DNA from: Lachnospiraceae bacterium UBA7182
GTDB taxonomy: Bacteria; Bacillota; Clostridia; Lachnospirales; Lachnospiraceae
Length of the DNA stretch: 14,881 bases
Direction of reading: 5' to 3'
Assembly (NCBI GenBank): GCA_002491115.1
Contig: DKVI01000076.1
Location: 1 to 14,881, forward strand
How positions within the stretch are numbered: position 1 is the first letter of the stretch; every line of letters begins with the position of its first letter. A program made the position numbers and the translations under genes. The notes under the pieces are model-generated. The model saw only the letters and a program-made list of their open reading frames with translations. It searched no databases and had not been told where the DNA came from. Shown in pieces: positions 6,573 to 13,972 of the stretch.

Positions 6573-7328
6573 TTATTCGCCGCATCTTTCCGCAAAATCC
6601 TCTATGGACATCAGCGTAAGCCCTTTGGCGGGCGCTGTGGGGCCTGCGGCCCTGCGGTCTTTTGCCGCAAGGATCTTCTGCATCTGTTCCGGTTCCCACT
6701 CGCCCCTCCCGATCTTCATCAGGGTGCCTGCGATGATGCGGACCATATTATAGAGGAAACCGCTTCCCGACACCCGTATGATCAAAAGCTCGCCCTCTTT
6801 TAACACCTGTAAGCTGTAAATCGTGCGGACCGTCGTATTCACCTGTGCCCCTGCCGCGCAGAAGCTTTGAAAATCATGTTCCCCTGTCAGATAAGACGCC
6901 GCCTGCCGCATCCGTTCCACATCCAGCGGATGGTAGGTAAAATAAGTGTTCAGGCGGTAAGCCGGAAGCGGAAATTCCCGATTTAAGATCCGGTATTCAT
7001 AGGTTTTTACCGTGTGCTGATACCTGGGATGATAATCCGGTTCCACCTCACAGGAATGCTGGATGCGGATATCCTCCGGAAGCCGCTGGTTCAGGGCGTA
7101 GGAGAATTTATCCCCCGGCATTCTGACATTCGTGTCAAAAACGGCTATATTCCCCATGGCGTGGACGCCGGAATCCGTCCGGCTTGCACCCATCACACGG
7201 ACAGTTTCCCCCGTCATCTGGCTCAATATTCGGTTTAACACCGATTCTATGGTTTCTCCGTTCTTCTGTATCTGCCAGCCCTTGTAATTGGTACCGTCAT
7301 AGGCTACCACCAGTTTGACCCGTTTCAT
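6573..7328 (-). CDS. truA: tRNA pseudouridine(38-40) synthase
   Basis: The 251-residue enzyme converts uridines 38-40 in the tRNA anticodon arm to pseudouridine. It opens with KLVVAYDGTNYKGWQIQ (5-21), contains the catalytic Asp52 in GASRTDSGVHAMGN (47-60), and ends with the second-half motif SGSGFLYNMVRIIAGTLM, all diagnostic of TruA. The start is set at 7328 because it overlaps the ecfT stop as ATGA, because a GGGAAGG precedes it, and because the 14 extra residues of the longer reading frame do not resemble TruA. The four-base overlap implies translational coupling to ecfT. The ecf-truA linkage is widely conserved in Firmicutes. Confidence 0.96.
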   Translation of the reverse strand: MKRVKLVVAYDGTNYKGWQIQKNGETIESVLNRILSQMTGETVRVMGASRTDSGVHAMGNIAVFDTNVRMPGDKFSYALNQRLPEDIRIQHSCEVEPDYHPRYQHTVKTYEYRILNREFPLPAYRLNTYFTYHPLDVERMRQAASYLTGEHDFQSFCAAGAQVNTTVRTIYSLQVLKEGELLIIRVSGSGFLYNMVRIIAGTLMKIGRGEWEPEQMQKILAAKDRRAAGPTAPAKGLTLMSIEDFAERCGE

Positions 7329-8131
7329 GTAAAATACCTTCCCACCAGAATCATCACGGCCAGATAGCACCAGACGACGCCATAAGCCGTCTTGTCCCTG
7401 CTCTCATAGTGGAGCGGTTTCATCTTCGTCCTTCCGTCCCCGCCATGGTAGCAGCGCGCCTCCATGGCCATGGCCAGGTCATTGGCGCGGCGAAAGGCCG
7501 AGATAAAAAGCGGCACCAGAAGGGGCACCATGGCTTTGGCTTTCTGTATCAGATTTCCGGTCTCAAAATCGGCCCCCCTGGCGATCTGGGCTTTCATGAT
7601 CTTGTCCGTCTCTTCCAGCAGGATCGGAATAAATCGAAGGGCAATGGACATCATCATGGCGATCTCGTGAACCGGCACATGTATCTTTTTCATAGGCCCC
7701 AAAAGCTTCTCCAGCCCGTCCGTCAGATCATTGGGCGTGGTCGTCAGCGTCATGACAGAAGACCCGATGATCAGGTAAATCAGACGGATTGCCATAAATA
7801 CCGCCGTCCTGACCCCCTGGTCTGTAATCCGGAAGATGCCCCACCTCCAGAGTACAATTTCCCCGTCTATCAAAAACAGGTTAAAGACCGCCGTAAGCAC
7901 TAAAAGCAGGACGATTGCCTTCAACCCTTTCGTAATATATTTAAAAGGTACTTTTGACAGTTTAATAACGACCCCCAGAAAAAGGGTAGCAACCGCGTAT
8001 CCCACGATCCCGTTCGCCACAAAAAGGGAGATCACATAAATGACCGTCGTCACCAGCTTCACTCTGGGGTCTAACTGATGGATGACGGATTTCGCCGGAT
8101 AGTATTGTCCTAATGTAATATCTCGAATCAT
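7325..8131 (-). CDS. ecfT: Energy-coupling factor transporter transmembrane protein
   Basis: The 268-residue membrane scaffold of an ECF transporter couples the two ATPases to interchangeable substrate-binding S components for vitamins or metals. Several hydrophobic helices are visible: about 26-57 (two), 70-88, 110-130, 196-215 and 248-265. The coupling-helix motifs that dock into the ATPases are present: ARG at 184-186 (in QIARGADFETG) and the second one as EARCYHGG (224-231). The start at 8131 lies 4 bp after the ecfA2 stop, with GGGGTG as ribosome-binding site. It overlaps truA downstream by 4 bp. No S component gene is adjacent, consistent with a shared group II ECF module. Confidence 0.94.
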   Translation of the reverse strand: MIRDITLGQYYPAKSVIHQLDPRVKLVTTVIYVISLFVANGIVGYAVATLFLGVVIKLSKVPFKYITKGLKAIVLLLVLTAVFNLFLIDGEIVLWRWGIFRITDQGVRTAVFMAIRLIYLIIGSSVMTLTTTPNDLTDGLEKLLGPMKKIHVPVHEIAMMMSIALRFIPILLEETDKIMKAQIARGADFETGNLIQKAKAMVPLLVPLFISAFRRANDLAMAMEARCYHGGDGRTKMKPLHYESRDKTAYGVVWCYLAVMILVGRYFT

Positions 8132-8135
8132 GGTA

Positions 8136-8993
8136 TCACCCCTGTCGGCCTTTCAGCCAGTTCTCTATGGCATCCGCCGCTTCCCGGATCGTGGTCGCGT
8201 CCGTATCTACCTCTGCGCCTTTTGCTTTCAGTTCCTGCATCAAATATGTCACCTGGGGAGCGGCAAGCCCGATCTCTTCCAGCTCTTTGTAATGCCGGAA
8301 TACTTCTTTTGGCACACCGTCAAACTTCACCTGCCCCTGGTTCATCACAATGATACGGTCCACATACCTGGCCACATCCTCCATACTGTGGGAAACCAGA
8401 ACGATCGTAATGCCCCGCTCCTTTTTAAGCCTGGCGATCTGATCCAGAATCTCATCCCTGCCTTTCGGGTCCAGCCCTGCCGTAGGCTCATCTAAGATCA
8501 ACACTTCCGGCTCCATGGCCAGCACGCCGGCAATGGCCACCCGCCTTTTCTGCCCGCCGGACAGTTCAAAGGGGGAACGCCTGTCGTATTCTTCCTTCAT
8601 ACCCACCAGCCGCAGGGCGGCTTTGGCTTTCTCTTCCGCCTCTTCTTTGGAAAATCCCAGGTTCCTTGGGCCAAAACACACATCCGTCAGCACATCGATC
8701 TCAAACAACTGATGTTCCGGATACTGGAAGACCAGCCCCACCTTGCTGCGCAGCTCTTTCATGGAAAAGCCCTCTCCGTAGATATCCTTTCCATTATAAT
8801 AGATCGTTCCGCCGGTTGCTTTCATAAGGCCGTTTAAATGCTGCACCAGCGTGGACTTACCTGAACCGGTATGCCCGATCAGGCCCACAAACTGGCCGTC
8901 AGGGATCTCCAGATTGATATCTTTTAGAGCGTGTATCTCATAGGCTGTACCTTCCGCGTAGGTATAGTTTACATTTTTGACTTTAATCGCCAT
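8136..8993 (-). CDS. ecfA2: Energy-coupling factor transporter ATPase EcfA2
   Basis: A 285-residue ABC ATPase, the second of the ECF ATPase pair. Walker A is GHTGSGKST (40-48), the Q-loop FQYPEHQ (89-95) has the ECF-type signature, the ABC signature is LSGGQKRR (144-151), Walker B is VLILDEPTAGLD (164-175) and the switch His is H202 in VSHSMED. The C-terminal extension (about 220-285), rich in charged residues, matches the dimerisation region of EcfA proteins. It overlaps the end of ecfA1 by 25 bp and precedes ecfT by 4 bp, indicating coordinated translation. Confidence 0.95.
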   Translation of the reverse strand: MAIKVKNVNYTYAEGTAYEIHALKDINLEIPDGQFVGLIGHTGSGKSTLVQHLNGLMKATGGTIYYNGKDIYGEGFSMKELRSKVGLVFQYPEHQLFEIDVLTDVCFGPRNLGFSKEEAEEKAKAALRLVGMKEEYDRRSPFELSGGQKRRVAIAGVLAMEPEVLILDEPTAGLDPKGRDEILDQIARLKKERGITIVLVSHSMEDVARYVDRIIVMNQGQVKFDGVPKEVFRHYKELEEIGLAAPQVTYLMQELKAKGAEVDTDATTIREAADAIENWLKGRQG

Positions 8994-9823
8994 AATTCAT
9001 CCACCAGTTCTTCATTACTCAGTATCCCGTCTGGAAGAAGAATGCCCCGTTTTTTAAGCTCATAGGCCAGCAGCGTCGCCTGAGGCACATCCAGACGAAG
9101 CCTTTTTAATTCCTCCACCTGGGAAAATATTTCCTTGGGCGTCCCCTCCATGACCACTTTTCCGCTGTCCATGACATAGACATGATCCGCCTCTATGACT
9201 TCTTCCATATAATGGGTAATCAAAAGGATCGTGATTCCTTCTTCTTTATTTAATTTCCGTGCCGTCTTTATGACACTTTTGCGTCCGTTGGGGTCTAACA
9301 TGGCGGTGGGCTCGTCCAGAACGATGCACCTGGGATGCATGGCCATGACGCCCGCGATAGCCACCCGCTGCTTCTGTCCGCCGGATAATCTGTTGGGGGA
9401 ATGATGGCGGTATTTTAACATGCCCACCGCGCTCAGGCTTTCTTCCACCCGCTGCCAGATCTCATCCGTGGGTACGCCCAGGTTCTCCGGTCCGAATCCC
9501 ACATCTTCTTCCACCACGGTACCGATAATCTGGTTATCCGGATTCTGGAACACCATCCCTGCATCCTGGCGGATCTCCCACAGTTTATCCTCGTCTTTTG
9601 TATCCATGCCGTCCACGAAAAGTGTCCCTTCCGTGGGCGTTAAAATGGCGTTGATATGTTTGGCAAAGGTGGATTTGCCGGAACCGTTATGGCCCAGAAT
9701 CGCAATAAACGCGCCCGGCCTGATATGCAGGTTTACATGATCCACCGCCCGCTTCTTTTCTTCCACATTTCCTTCTTCATCCAGCCGTTCATAGTCAAAT
9801 GTGAGCCCTTCTGCCCGTATCAT
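8969..9823 (-). CDS. ecfA1: Energy-coupling factor transporter ATPase EcfA1
   Basis: A 284-residue ABC ATPase partnering EcfA2. Walker A is GHNGSGKST (44-52), the Q-loop is FQNPDNQ (92-98), the signature is LSGGQKQR (146-153), Walker B is CIVLDEPTAMLD (166-177) and the switch His is H204 in ITHYMEE. The FQNPDNQ Q-loop and the 20-residue charged insert before the first core strand (ERLDEEGNVEEKKRAVDHV) are typical of EcfA1. It is the first gene of the ecfA1-ecfA2-ecfT-truA operon, with AAGGAG 7 bp before the ATG. In many Firmicutes this block follows rpoA-rplQ; here a GNAT gene precedes it and the block has its own promoter. Confidence 0.95.
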   Translation of the reverse strand: MIRAEGLTFDYERLDEEGNVEEKKRAVDHVNLHIRPGAFIAILGHNGSGKSTFAKHINAILTPTEGTLFVDGMDTKDEDKLWEIRQDAGMVFQNPDNQIIGTVVEEDVGFGPENLGVPTDEIWQRVEESLSAVGMLKYRHHSPNRLSGGQKQRVAIAGVMAMHPRCIVLDEPTAMLDPNGRKSVIKTARKLNKEEGITILLITHYMEEVIEADHVYVMDSGKVVMEGTPKEIFSQVEELKRLRLDVPQATLLAYELKKRGILLPDGILSNEELVDELWRLKSKM

Positions 9824-9862
9824 ACTTTTTCTCCTTGGAAAAATGCTGTAAAATCAGATATG

Positions 9863-9890
9863 ATTATACCATGAATCTGCGAAAATTCAA
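9863..9890 (-). promoter_or_regulatory. Promoter of the ecfA1-ecfA2-ecfT-truA operon
   Basis: Minus strand: -35 TTGAAT (9890-9885), 16-bp spacer, consensus -10 TATAAT (9868-9863) preceded by TGG, an extended -10. The leader before the ecfA1 ATG would be about 33 nt. Confidence 0.78.
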
Positions 9891-9920
9891 GGAATTTAGG
9901 CGATTTTTGCTCATATGCTC

Positions 9921-10511
9921 CTACGGCACCCGGCTCATTGCGCACGGAAATAAAAAATGCACCAGTTCCCTGCCTTCCTGCCGTATCATGGCTGATCCTG
10001 CAGGTCCAAGCGCCCTGGCTGTTCTAAGGGAAGCCTCGTTCTGCATGTCCGCAAGCAGGTGTACTTCCGGAAGTTCCAGCACCTTAAACGCGTACCAAAG
10101 GACCGCCTCCGCGCTCTCCCGCGCGTATCCTTGTCTCTGACATTCCGATGCGATCATATACCCCATCTCCACCGCGTCGTTTAAAATCTCCGAGGGAAAC
10201 AGGCCCGCCCTTCCCACCACCCGGCCGGTCTTTTGTTCCAGTATGGTCCACAGGCCGAAATCATAAAAGCTGTAGGCAAAACGGATATATGCCTCCATAA
10301 ACTCTGTCTCTTCTTCAAGTGTCGGCTGCATGGGCTTTAAGTAAGTCTCCATCCCTGGTTCTTTGCCGATTCGATACAGTTCCGGCACGTCCCCAAGGAC
10401 TGTCTCCCTTAAAATCAGCCTCTTTGTGTGGGCGATCTCCACCGGCTTTCCCGCCTTCCGGCATGCGTCCCTTTCCAGAAAAGCCGGGTCTGTCTCCATA
10501 TCTTCCCACAT
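9921..10511 (-). CDS. GNAT-family N-acetyltransferase
   Basis: A 196-residue protein with the GNAT fold: IAHTKRLILRETVLGDVPELY (26-46) is the first strand-helix unit, VEMGYMIASECQRQGYARESAEAV (114-137) contains motif A with the acetyl-CoA pyrophosphate loop QRQGYA (125-130), and EVHLLADMQNEASLRTARALG (149-169) is motif B. It resembles the RimJ/RimL-like acetyltransferase group that modifies protein N-termini or small amines, but the substrate cannot be told. About 25 residues precede the core (MWEDMETDPAFLERDACRK), which is unusual for the family and may be a short accessory segment. The helix end reads ALGPAGSAM where ALGF is usual. The ATG at 10511 follows AAGGGG by 8 bp. It is divergent from the cyclophilin gene. 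Confidence 0.85.
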   Translation of the reverse strand: MWEDMETDPAFLERDACRKAGKPVEIAHTKRLILRETVLGDVPELYRIGKEPGMETYLKPMQPTLEEETEFMEAYIRFAYSFYDFGLWTILEQKTGRVVGRAGLFPSEILNDAVEMGYMIASECQRQGYARESAEAVLWYAFKVLELPEVHLLADMQNEASLRTARALGPAGSAMIRQEGRELVHFLFPCAMSRVP

Positions 10512-10541
10512 ATCCGATTCCCCTTTTAAAACTTTTTGTCT

Positions 10542-10571
10542 ATCTTACGCCCTCATTTCCTGCTCCGTCAA
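10542..10571 (-). promoter_or_regulatory. Putative promoter of the GNAT gene
   Basis: Minus strand: -35 TTGACG (10571-10566), 18-bp spacer, -10 TAAGAT (10547-10542). It is back-to-back with the cyclophilin promoter, the two -35 boxes lying 24 bp apart. Confidence 0.5.
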
Positions 10572-10595
10572 CCATGATTCTGCATAAATACCCTC

Positions 10596-10624
10596 TTTAC
10601 GAATCCTTCATTATCCGTTAAAAT
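10596..10624 (+). promoter_or_regulatory. Putative promoter of the cyclophilin gene
   Basis: -35 TTTACG (10596-10601), 17-bp spacer, -10 TAAAAT (10619-10624). The start near 10631 gives a leader of about 45 nt ending in AAGGAG (10662-10667), 9 bp before the ATG at 10677. Confidence 0.5.
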
Positions 10625-10676
10625 AAGTCTGTCTGGCAGGAAAAGACAGAAAATCACAAAAAAGGAGAATGATCCA

Positions 10677-11204
10677 ATGGCACAGAATCCAGTCGTCACA
10701 TTTGAAATGGAAAACGGCGATATCATCAAAGCGGAGCTTTATCCCGATGTCGCGCCCAACACAGTCAACAACTTTTTAAGCCTTGTAAAGAAAGGATTTT
10801 ACAACGGTCTGATCTTCCACAGAGTCATCGAAGGCTTTATGATCCAGGGCGGATGCCCGGACGGAACCGGCATGGGCGGCCCCGGCTATAACATCAAAGG
10901 CGAATTTACACAGAACAAGTTTAAAAACGACTTAAAACATACAAGGGGCGTCCTCTCCATGGCGAGAGCCATGCATCCCGACAGCGCGGGAAGCCAGTTC
11001 TTTATCATGCATAAAGTCGCCCCGCACCTGGACGGCGCTTACGCTTCTTTCGGAAAAGTTACAGAAGGCCTAGACGTGGTTGACAAAATCGCGAAGACCG
11101 ACGTGGATTATCAGGACAGACCTGTCGTCCCCCAGGTCATCAAGTCCGTGACCGCCGACACCTTCGGCACAGAATATCCGGAACCGGAGACGCTGCCGGA
11201 ATAA
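10677..11204 (+). CDS. Cyclophilin-type peptidyl-prolyl cis-trans isomerase
   Basis: A 175-residue single-domain cyclophilin, without signal peptide or membrane segment, so cytoplasmic. It speeds cis-trans isomerisation of X-Pro bonds during folding. The active-site landmarks are F48 and R49 in IFHRVIEGFMIQGG (47-60), Q57, and SQFFI (106-110). The position of the cyclosporin-contact Trp of human CypA is His (H117 in APHLDG), as in many bacterial cyclophilins. The C-terminal tail after about 162 is acidic and Pro-rich. It is monocistronic, with its own promoter and an exceptionally strong terminator. Confidence 0.94.
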   Translation: MAQNPVVTFEMENGDIIKAELYPDVAPNTVNNFLSLVKKGFYNGLIFHRVIEGFMIQGGCPDGTGMGGPGYNIKGEFTQNKFKNDLKHTRGVLSMARAMHPDSAGSQFFIMHKVAPHLDGAYASFGKVTEGLDVVDKIAKTDVDYQDRPVVPQVIKSVTADTFGTEYPEPETLPE

Positions 11205-11208
11205 ACTG

Positions 11209-11253
11209 ACAGGGGAAGTTATACCCGCGCGGGCGGCATATAACTTCCCCTGT
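11209..11253 (+). terminator. Strong intrinsic terminator after the cyclophilin gene
   Basis: Perfect 15-bp arms (11209-11223 and 11239-11253) with core AGGGGAAGTTATA are followed by TCTTTTT (11254-11260). The 15-nt apical region holds its own palindrome CCCGCGCGGG (11224-11233). It lies 5 bp past the stop codon. Confidence 0.92.
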
Positions 11254-11326
11254 TCTTTTTCTTTAATCCCCGCTTAAATAAATGCGGATTCTCTACCTGT
11301 ATCCTTTTTTCAAAAGTTTTTGATCA

Positions 11327-11575
11327 TTAGACCCTTTTTTGTTTCAACAATACATCTATTTCATCAATATCTATATCTGGCTCACTTTTCTTTTCTCTGG
11401 TGTAATCTCCATACCCCAGATCATATTGCTGCATAAATCGCACCATACCTACAGGACCTAAGGCGTCCTTAAGCGCCTGCATTCCAATCATTCGGACTTC
11501 TGATGGATTATTTAAATTAACGCCTAAAAATGCGGATAATTTGTCTAAGCATATACTATATAATACAGTCTTCAT
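11327..11575 (-). CDS. Small conserved protein of unknown function, partner of a Phd-like gene
   Basis: An 82-residue protein starting MKTVLYSICLDK. Its central part (VRMIGMQALKDALGPVGMVRFMQQYD, then GYGDYTREK) looks well conserved in style, with an amphipathic helix and a Gly-Tyr-Gly-Asp-Tyr turn; the C-terminus is acidic (DIDIDEIDVLL). I recall similar short ALGPVGMVRF proteins in other bacteria but cannot name the family. The start at 11575 is preferred over an upstream in-frame ATG (11629) because AGGAAG lies 5-6 bp before it. It overlaps the Phd-like gene by 20 bp, so the two are co-translated. The pair could be a toxin-antitoxin-type module or its relic, which is inference from the neighbour only. 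No clear terminator follows. Confidence 0.65.
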   Translation of the reverse strand: MKTVLYSICLDKLSAFLGVNLNNPSEVRMIGMQALKDALGPVGMVRFMQQYDLGYGDYTREKKSEPDIDIDEIDVLLKQKRV

Positions 11576-11744
11576 ATCTCTTCCTAAACCTTTCGTCCAG
11601 TTCATCCTGCGTATAGGTTTTGGCCCCATTCATCCTGGCTTGTTCTGCACAAAGCACCCGGCTTCTCATCAATAACAGTACCCTGGCCAGTTCGGATATT
11701 TCTTTATATTGATTTCTAAGCTCTGCAGAAGACCGTATATTCAT
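11556..11744 (-). CDS. Phd/YefM-type antitoxin-like protein, apparently with internal deletion
   Basis: A 62-residue product whose first 21 residues (MNIRSSAELRNQYKEISELAR) match the DNA-binding N-terminus of Phd/YefM antitoxins. Family members normally continue with a strand segment of the type PVFITKNGxGDxVxMSxEAYE; here the sequence jumps directly to VLLLMRSRVLCAEQARMNG, which resembles the helical C-terminal tail. About 25-30 residues of the core therefore seem to be missing in frame. The gene still has an intact AAGGAG, a good promoter and no stop, so it may be expressed. It overlaps the next gene by 20 bp. No recognisable RelE/ParE or Doc toxin is adjacent. Confidence 0.65.
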   Translation of the reverse strand: MNIRSSAELRNQYKEISELARVLLLMRSRVLCAEQARMNGAKTYTQDELDERFRKRYEDCII

Positions 11745-11778
11745 CGCGTCTGCTCCTTTCGTGTATAATTTAGATATA

Positions 11779-11807
11779 ATTATACATAGGATAGTCAGAA
11801 ATTACAA
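11779..11807 (-). promoter_or_regulatory. Promoter of the Phd-like gene pair
   Basis: Minus strand: -35 TTGTAA (11807-11802), 17-bp spacer, consensus -10 TATAAT (11784-11779). The -35 is 2 bp beyond the stop of the AI-2E-family gene. An inverted repeat TATAATT/AATTATA (11764-11770, 11778-11784) overlaps the -10 and initiation region and could bind the Phd-like protein. Confidence 0.65.
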
Positions 11808-11809
11808 AG

Positions 11810-12928
11810 TTATTGTTCCCTTCCATTCTGTGCTCTGTTCACATCCTCCCGAAGAAGTCTGTAGATCGCGGCGGCCAGCGGCACGCCGATGAGCATACCG
11901 GCGATCCCCATGACACCGCCTCCGACAGTGACGGCGGCAAGTACCCATATGGCGGGCAGACCCAGGGAGGAACCCACCACCTTAGGATAGATCAGGTTTC
12001 CCTCCAACTGCTGTAATATGCTTAAATAAATAAGAAAGATAATTGCCTGTATGGGAGATACCGTCAGAATCATCAAAGCCCCGACGCCGGCACCGATATA
12101 CGCTCCCGCAACGGGAATCAGCGCGGTAAACGCAATCAGCGCGCCGATCATCGCCGCGTAAGGCAGGCGCAGAATCATCATGCCGACCGCACAGAGCGTT
12201 CCCAGGATCAGCGCCTCTATACACTGGCCCACAATGTACTTATGAAAACATTCATTCAATATGGAAAGTACATAACAACAGCGGGTATAAAGCTTCTCTT
12301 TCATATAGCGCTTCATTACTTTATTGACCTGCCCTCCTATTTTTTCCTTGCCTGCCAGCAGATACATGGAAAATATGACGGCAAGCAGCATCGTGACAGC
12401 TCCGGAAAAAACAGTGGACGCAACACTGACCGTTGTTTCCATCACATTACCGACCCCGGCAGTCAGAATGCCGAAGATCTGTTCTGTCCTGGATCTCCAG
12501 TCCACCGCGTCAAGGGAGGCCAGAATATCCTCCGGTACAATGTTCCAGTCTTCCAGCCAGTTTAAGACAAATTCGATCGTTCCGGGAATCCGGGCGATCA
12601 AAAGTTCCACACAGGATACCAGTTCCGGTACCACCAGTTTAAGAAGCAGTATTACGATTACCAGCAAAGTTACAAACGCCGCCACCATACAGACCGGCCT
12701 GCGGCTTTTCCCCACACCCGAATTTCCTCTTTTAGGAAAATAATACTTTTCATAAAACGTCATCAAAATATTAATGATATACGCAACCACACAGCCAATC
12801 AAAAGCGGTATGGCCGCTTTTATTAAAGTTGCCGCCAGACCCGCAAAAAACGGCCAGTAAGTGACGCATAAATACAATAAAAAGACACTGACCCCCAGCC
12901 TGAAACAAGATTTCCATTCAACTTTCAT
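11810..12928 (-). CDS. AI-2E family transporter (UPF0118-type membrane protein)
   Basis: A 372-residue integral membrane protein of the AI-2E transporter family. Hydrophobic segments lie at about 10-30, 33-55, 80-103, 168-195, a cluster at about 235-300 and 315-360. The family-diagnostic C-terminal run is present: ILQQLEGNLIYPKVVGSSLGLPAIWVL, then VGGGVMGIAGMLIGVPLAAAIYRLL. Members include proposed autoinducer-2 exporters and Na+/H+ antiporters, so the substrate is open. The ATG at 12928 has GGGAG 6 bp upstream. That site directly abuts the T-tract of the transketolase-operon terminator, leaving no room for a conventional promoter, so expression probably depends on read-through or on a promoter inside the transketolase gene. 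Confidence 0.9.
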   Translation of the reverse strand: MKVEWKSCFRLGVSVFLLYLCVTYWPFFAGLAATLIKAAIPLLIGCVVAYIINILMTFYEKYYFPKRGNSGVGKSRRPVCMVAAFVTLLVIVILLLKLVVPELVSCVELLIARIPGTIEFVLNWLEDWNIVPEDILASLDAVDWRSRTEQIFGILTAGVGNVMETTVSVASTVFSGAVTMLLAVIFSMYLLAGKEKIGGQVNKVMKRYMKEKLYTRCCYVLSILNECFHKYIVGQCIEALILGTLCAVGMMILRLPYAAMIGALIAFTALIPVAGAYIGAGVGALMILTVSPIQAIIFLIYLSILQQLEGNLIYPKVVGSSLGLPAIWVLAAVTVGGGVMGIAGMLIGVPLAAAIYRLLREDVNRAQNGREQ

Positions 12929-12939
12929 GATTAACTCCC

Positions 12940-12983
12940 AAAAACACCTGCCGCCGGACAGACCGTCCGCAGCAGGTGTTTTT
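12940..12983 (-). terminator. Intrinsic terminator/attenuator between transketolase and the AI-2E-family gene
   Basis: Twelve-bp arms AAAAACACCTGC (12940-12951) and GCAGGTGTTTTT (12972-12983) flank an inner stem CGGAC/GTCCG (12955-12959, 12965-12969). On the minus strand the T-tract (12944-12940) is directly followed by the GGGAG ribosome-binding site of the next gene. It lies 10 bp past the transketolase stop. Confidence 0.85.
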
Positions 12984-12993
12984 ATCTGATCTG

Positions 12994-13953
12994 TTATTTT
13001 CTTGCAATCGCAGCTTTTACTTTCTGAGCGATGTGTTCTGCCGTCAGTTTGAATCTGTCTTCCAGATAATCCTGCGGTCCGACCTCGCCGAACTCGTCTT
13101 CTATTGCCACATACTCTACAGGTACCGGCTGCCTGCGGCTCAGCACTTCTGCAACCGCACTGTACAGGCCGCCGATCTTATTGTGGTTCTCGGCTGTCAC
13201 TACCGCGCCTGTGGATTTCGCGTATTTAAGCACCAGTTCTTCGTCTAAAGGCTTCACGGTAAACATATCGATCACTGTGATCTTGACGCCTTCTTTTGCC
13301 AGAAGCTCTGCCGCTTCCATGGCTTTTGCCACCATAATGCCGCAGGCGATCACGACTGCGTCCGCGCCGTCTTCTTTTACCACGATACCTTTTCCGATCT
13401 CAAATTTGGAGCCGTCTTCGTACATCTTCTTGTTGTTCTTACGGCCCACGCGGATGTATTTCACACCCTCAATGTCTTTGCACTGCTCTAAGACACTCTC
13501 CAGCATAGCAGCATCCGTGATATCAAATACATAAGCGCCGGGGATCGCGCGGTACAGCGCCATGTCTTCAAACGGCATATGGGTTCCGCCGTTAAAAGCC
13601 GCGCATACGCCCGGGTCCGTACCGATGATTGTCACGGAGTTTCCCGCGTAAGCGCCTGATAAGAACACCTGGTCATAGCAGCGGCGGGACGCGAACGGCC
13701 CGAAGGTGTGTACAATCGGTTTAAATCCGACTGCGGACATACCTGCCGCGATACCGACCATATTCGCCTCCGCGATACCGCAGTTGATCGCCCGGTCCGG
13801 ATTCTCTTTCGCCCATTTCGCGGTGCCGATACAGTTCATCAGATCGGCGTCCAAATATACCACATCTTTATCTTCCTGGGCAAGACGGGGGATCGTCGCC
13901 CCTAACACATCTTTAAATGCGCGGTCTTTTTCACCGTTATATACAACTTTCAT
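12994..13953 (-). CDS. Transketolase, C-terminal (pyrimidine-binding and C-terminal domain) subunit
   Basis: A 319-residue protein equivalent to the second half of transketolase. The catalytic Glu62 lies in INCGIAEANMVGIAAGMSAVG (56-76), followed by FGPFASRRCYDQV (84-96); the C-terminal domain carries VIDMFTVKPLDEELV and AVVTAENHNKIGG. With the N-terminal subunit it forms the TPP enzyme that moves two-carbon units between xylulose 5-phosphate and aldose phosphates in the non-oxidative pentose phosphate pathway. The start at 13953 is chosen because AAGGAG lies 10 bp upstream and MKVVYNGEKD is the natural opening; an in-frame ATG at 13980 overlaps the upstream gene. It lies 19 bp after the partner gene, and a terminator follows. 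Confidence 0.94.
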   Translation of the reverse strand: MKVVYNGEKDRAFKDVLGATIPRLAQEDKDVVYLDADLMNCIGTAKWAKENPDRAINCGIAEANMVGIAAGMSAVGFKPIVHTFGPFASRRCYDQVFLSGAYAGNSVTIIGTDPGVCAAFNGGTHMPFEDMALYRAIPGAYVFDITDAAMLESVLEQCKDIEGVKYIRVGRKNNKKMYEDGSKFEIGKGIVVKEDGADAVVIACGIMVAKAMEAAELLAKEGVKITVIDMFTVKPLDEELVLKYAKSTGAVVTAENHNKIGGLYSAVAEVLSRRQPVPVEYVAIEDEFGEVGPQDYLEDRFKLTAEHIAQKVKAAIARK

Positions 13954-13972
13954 CCCTATCTCTCCTTTCAGC

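Noticed and set aside
10321..10621. Overlapping plus-strand open frames across the GNAT gene and the following gap.
   Set aside because: They are antisense shadows of the GNAT gene; they lack ribosome-binding sites and recognisable domains.
11261..11326. Possible terminator after the small two-gene unit (TCAAAA/TTTTGA around 11310-11325).
   Set aside because: The stem is only about 6 bp of A-T pairs, too weak to call.
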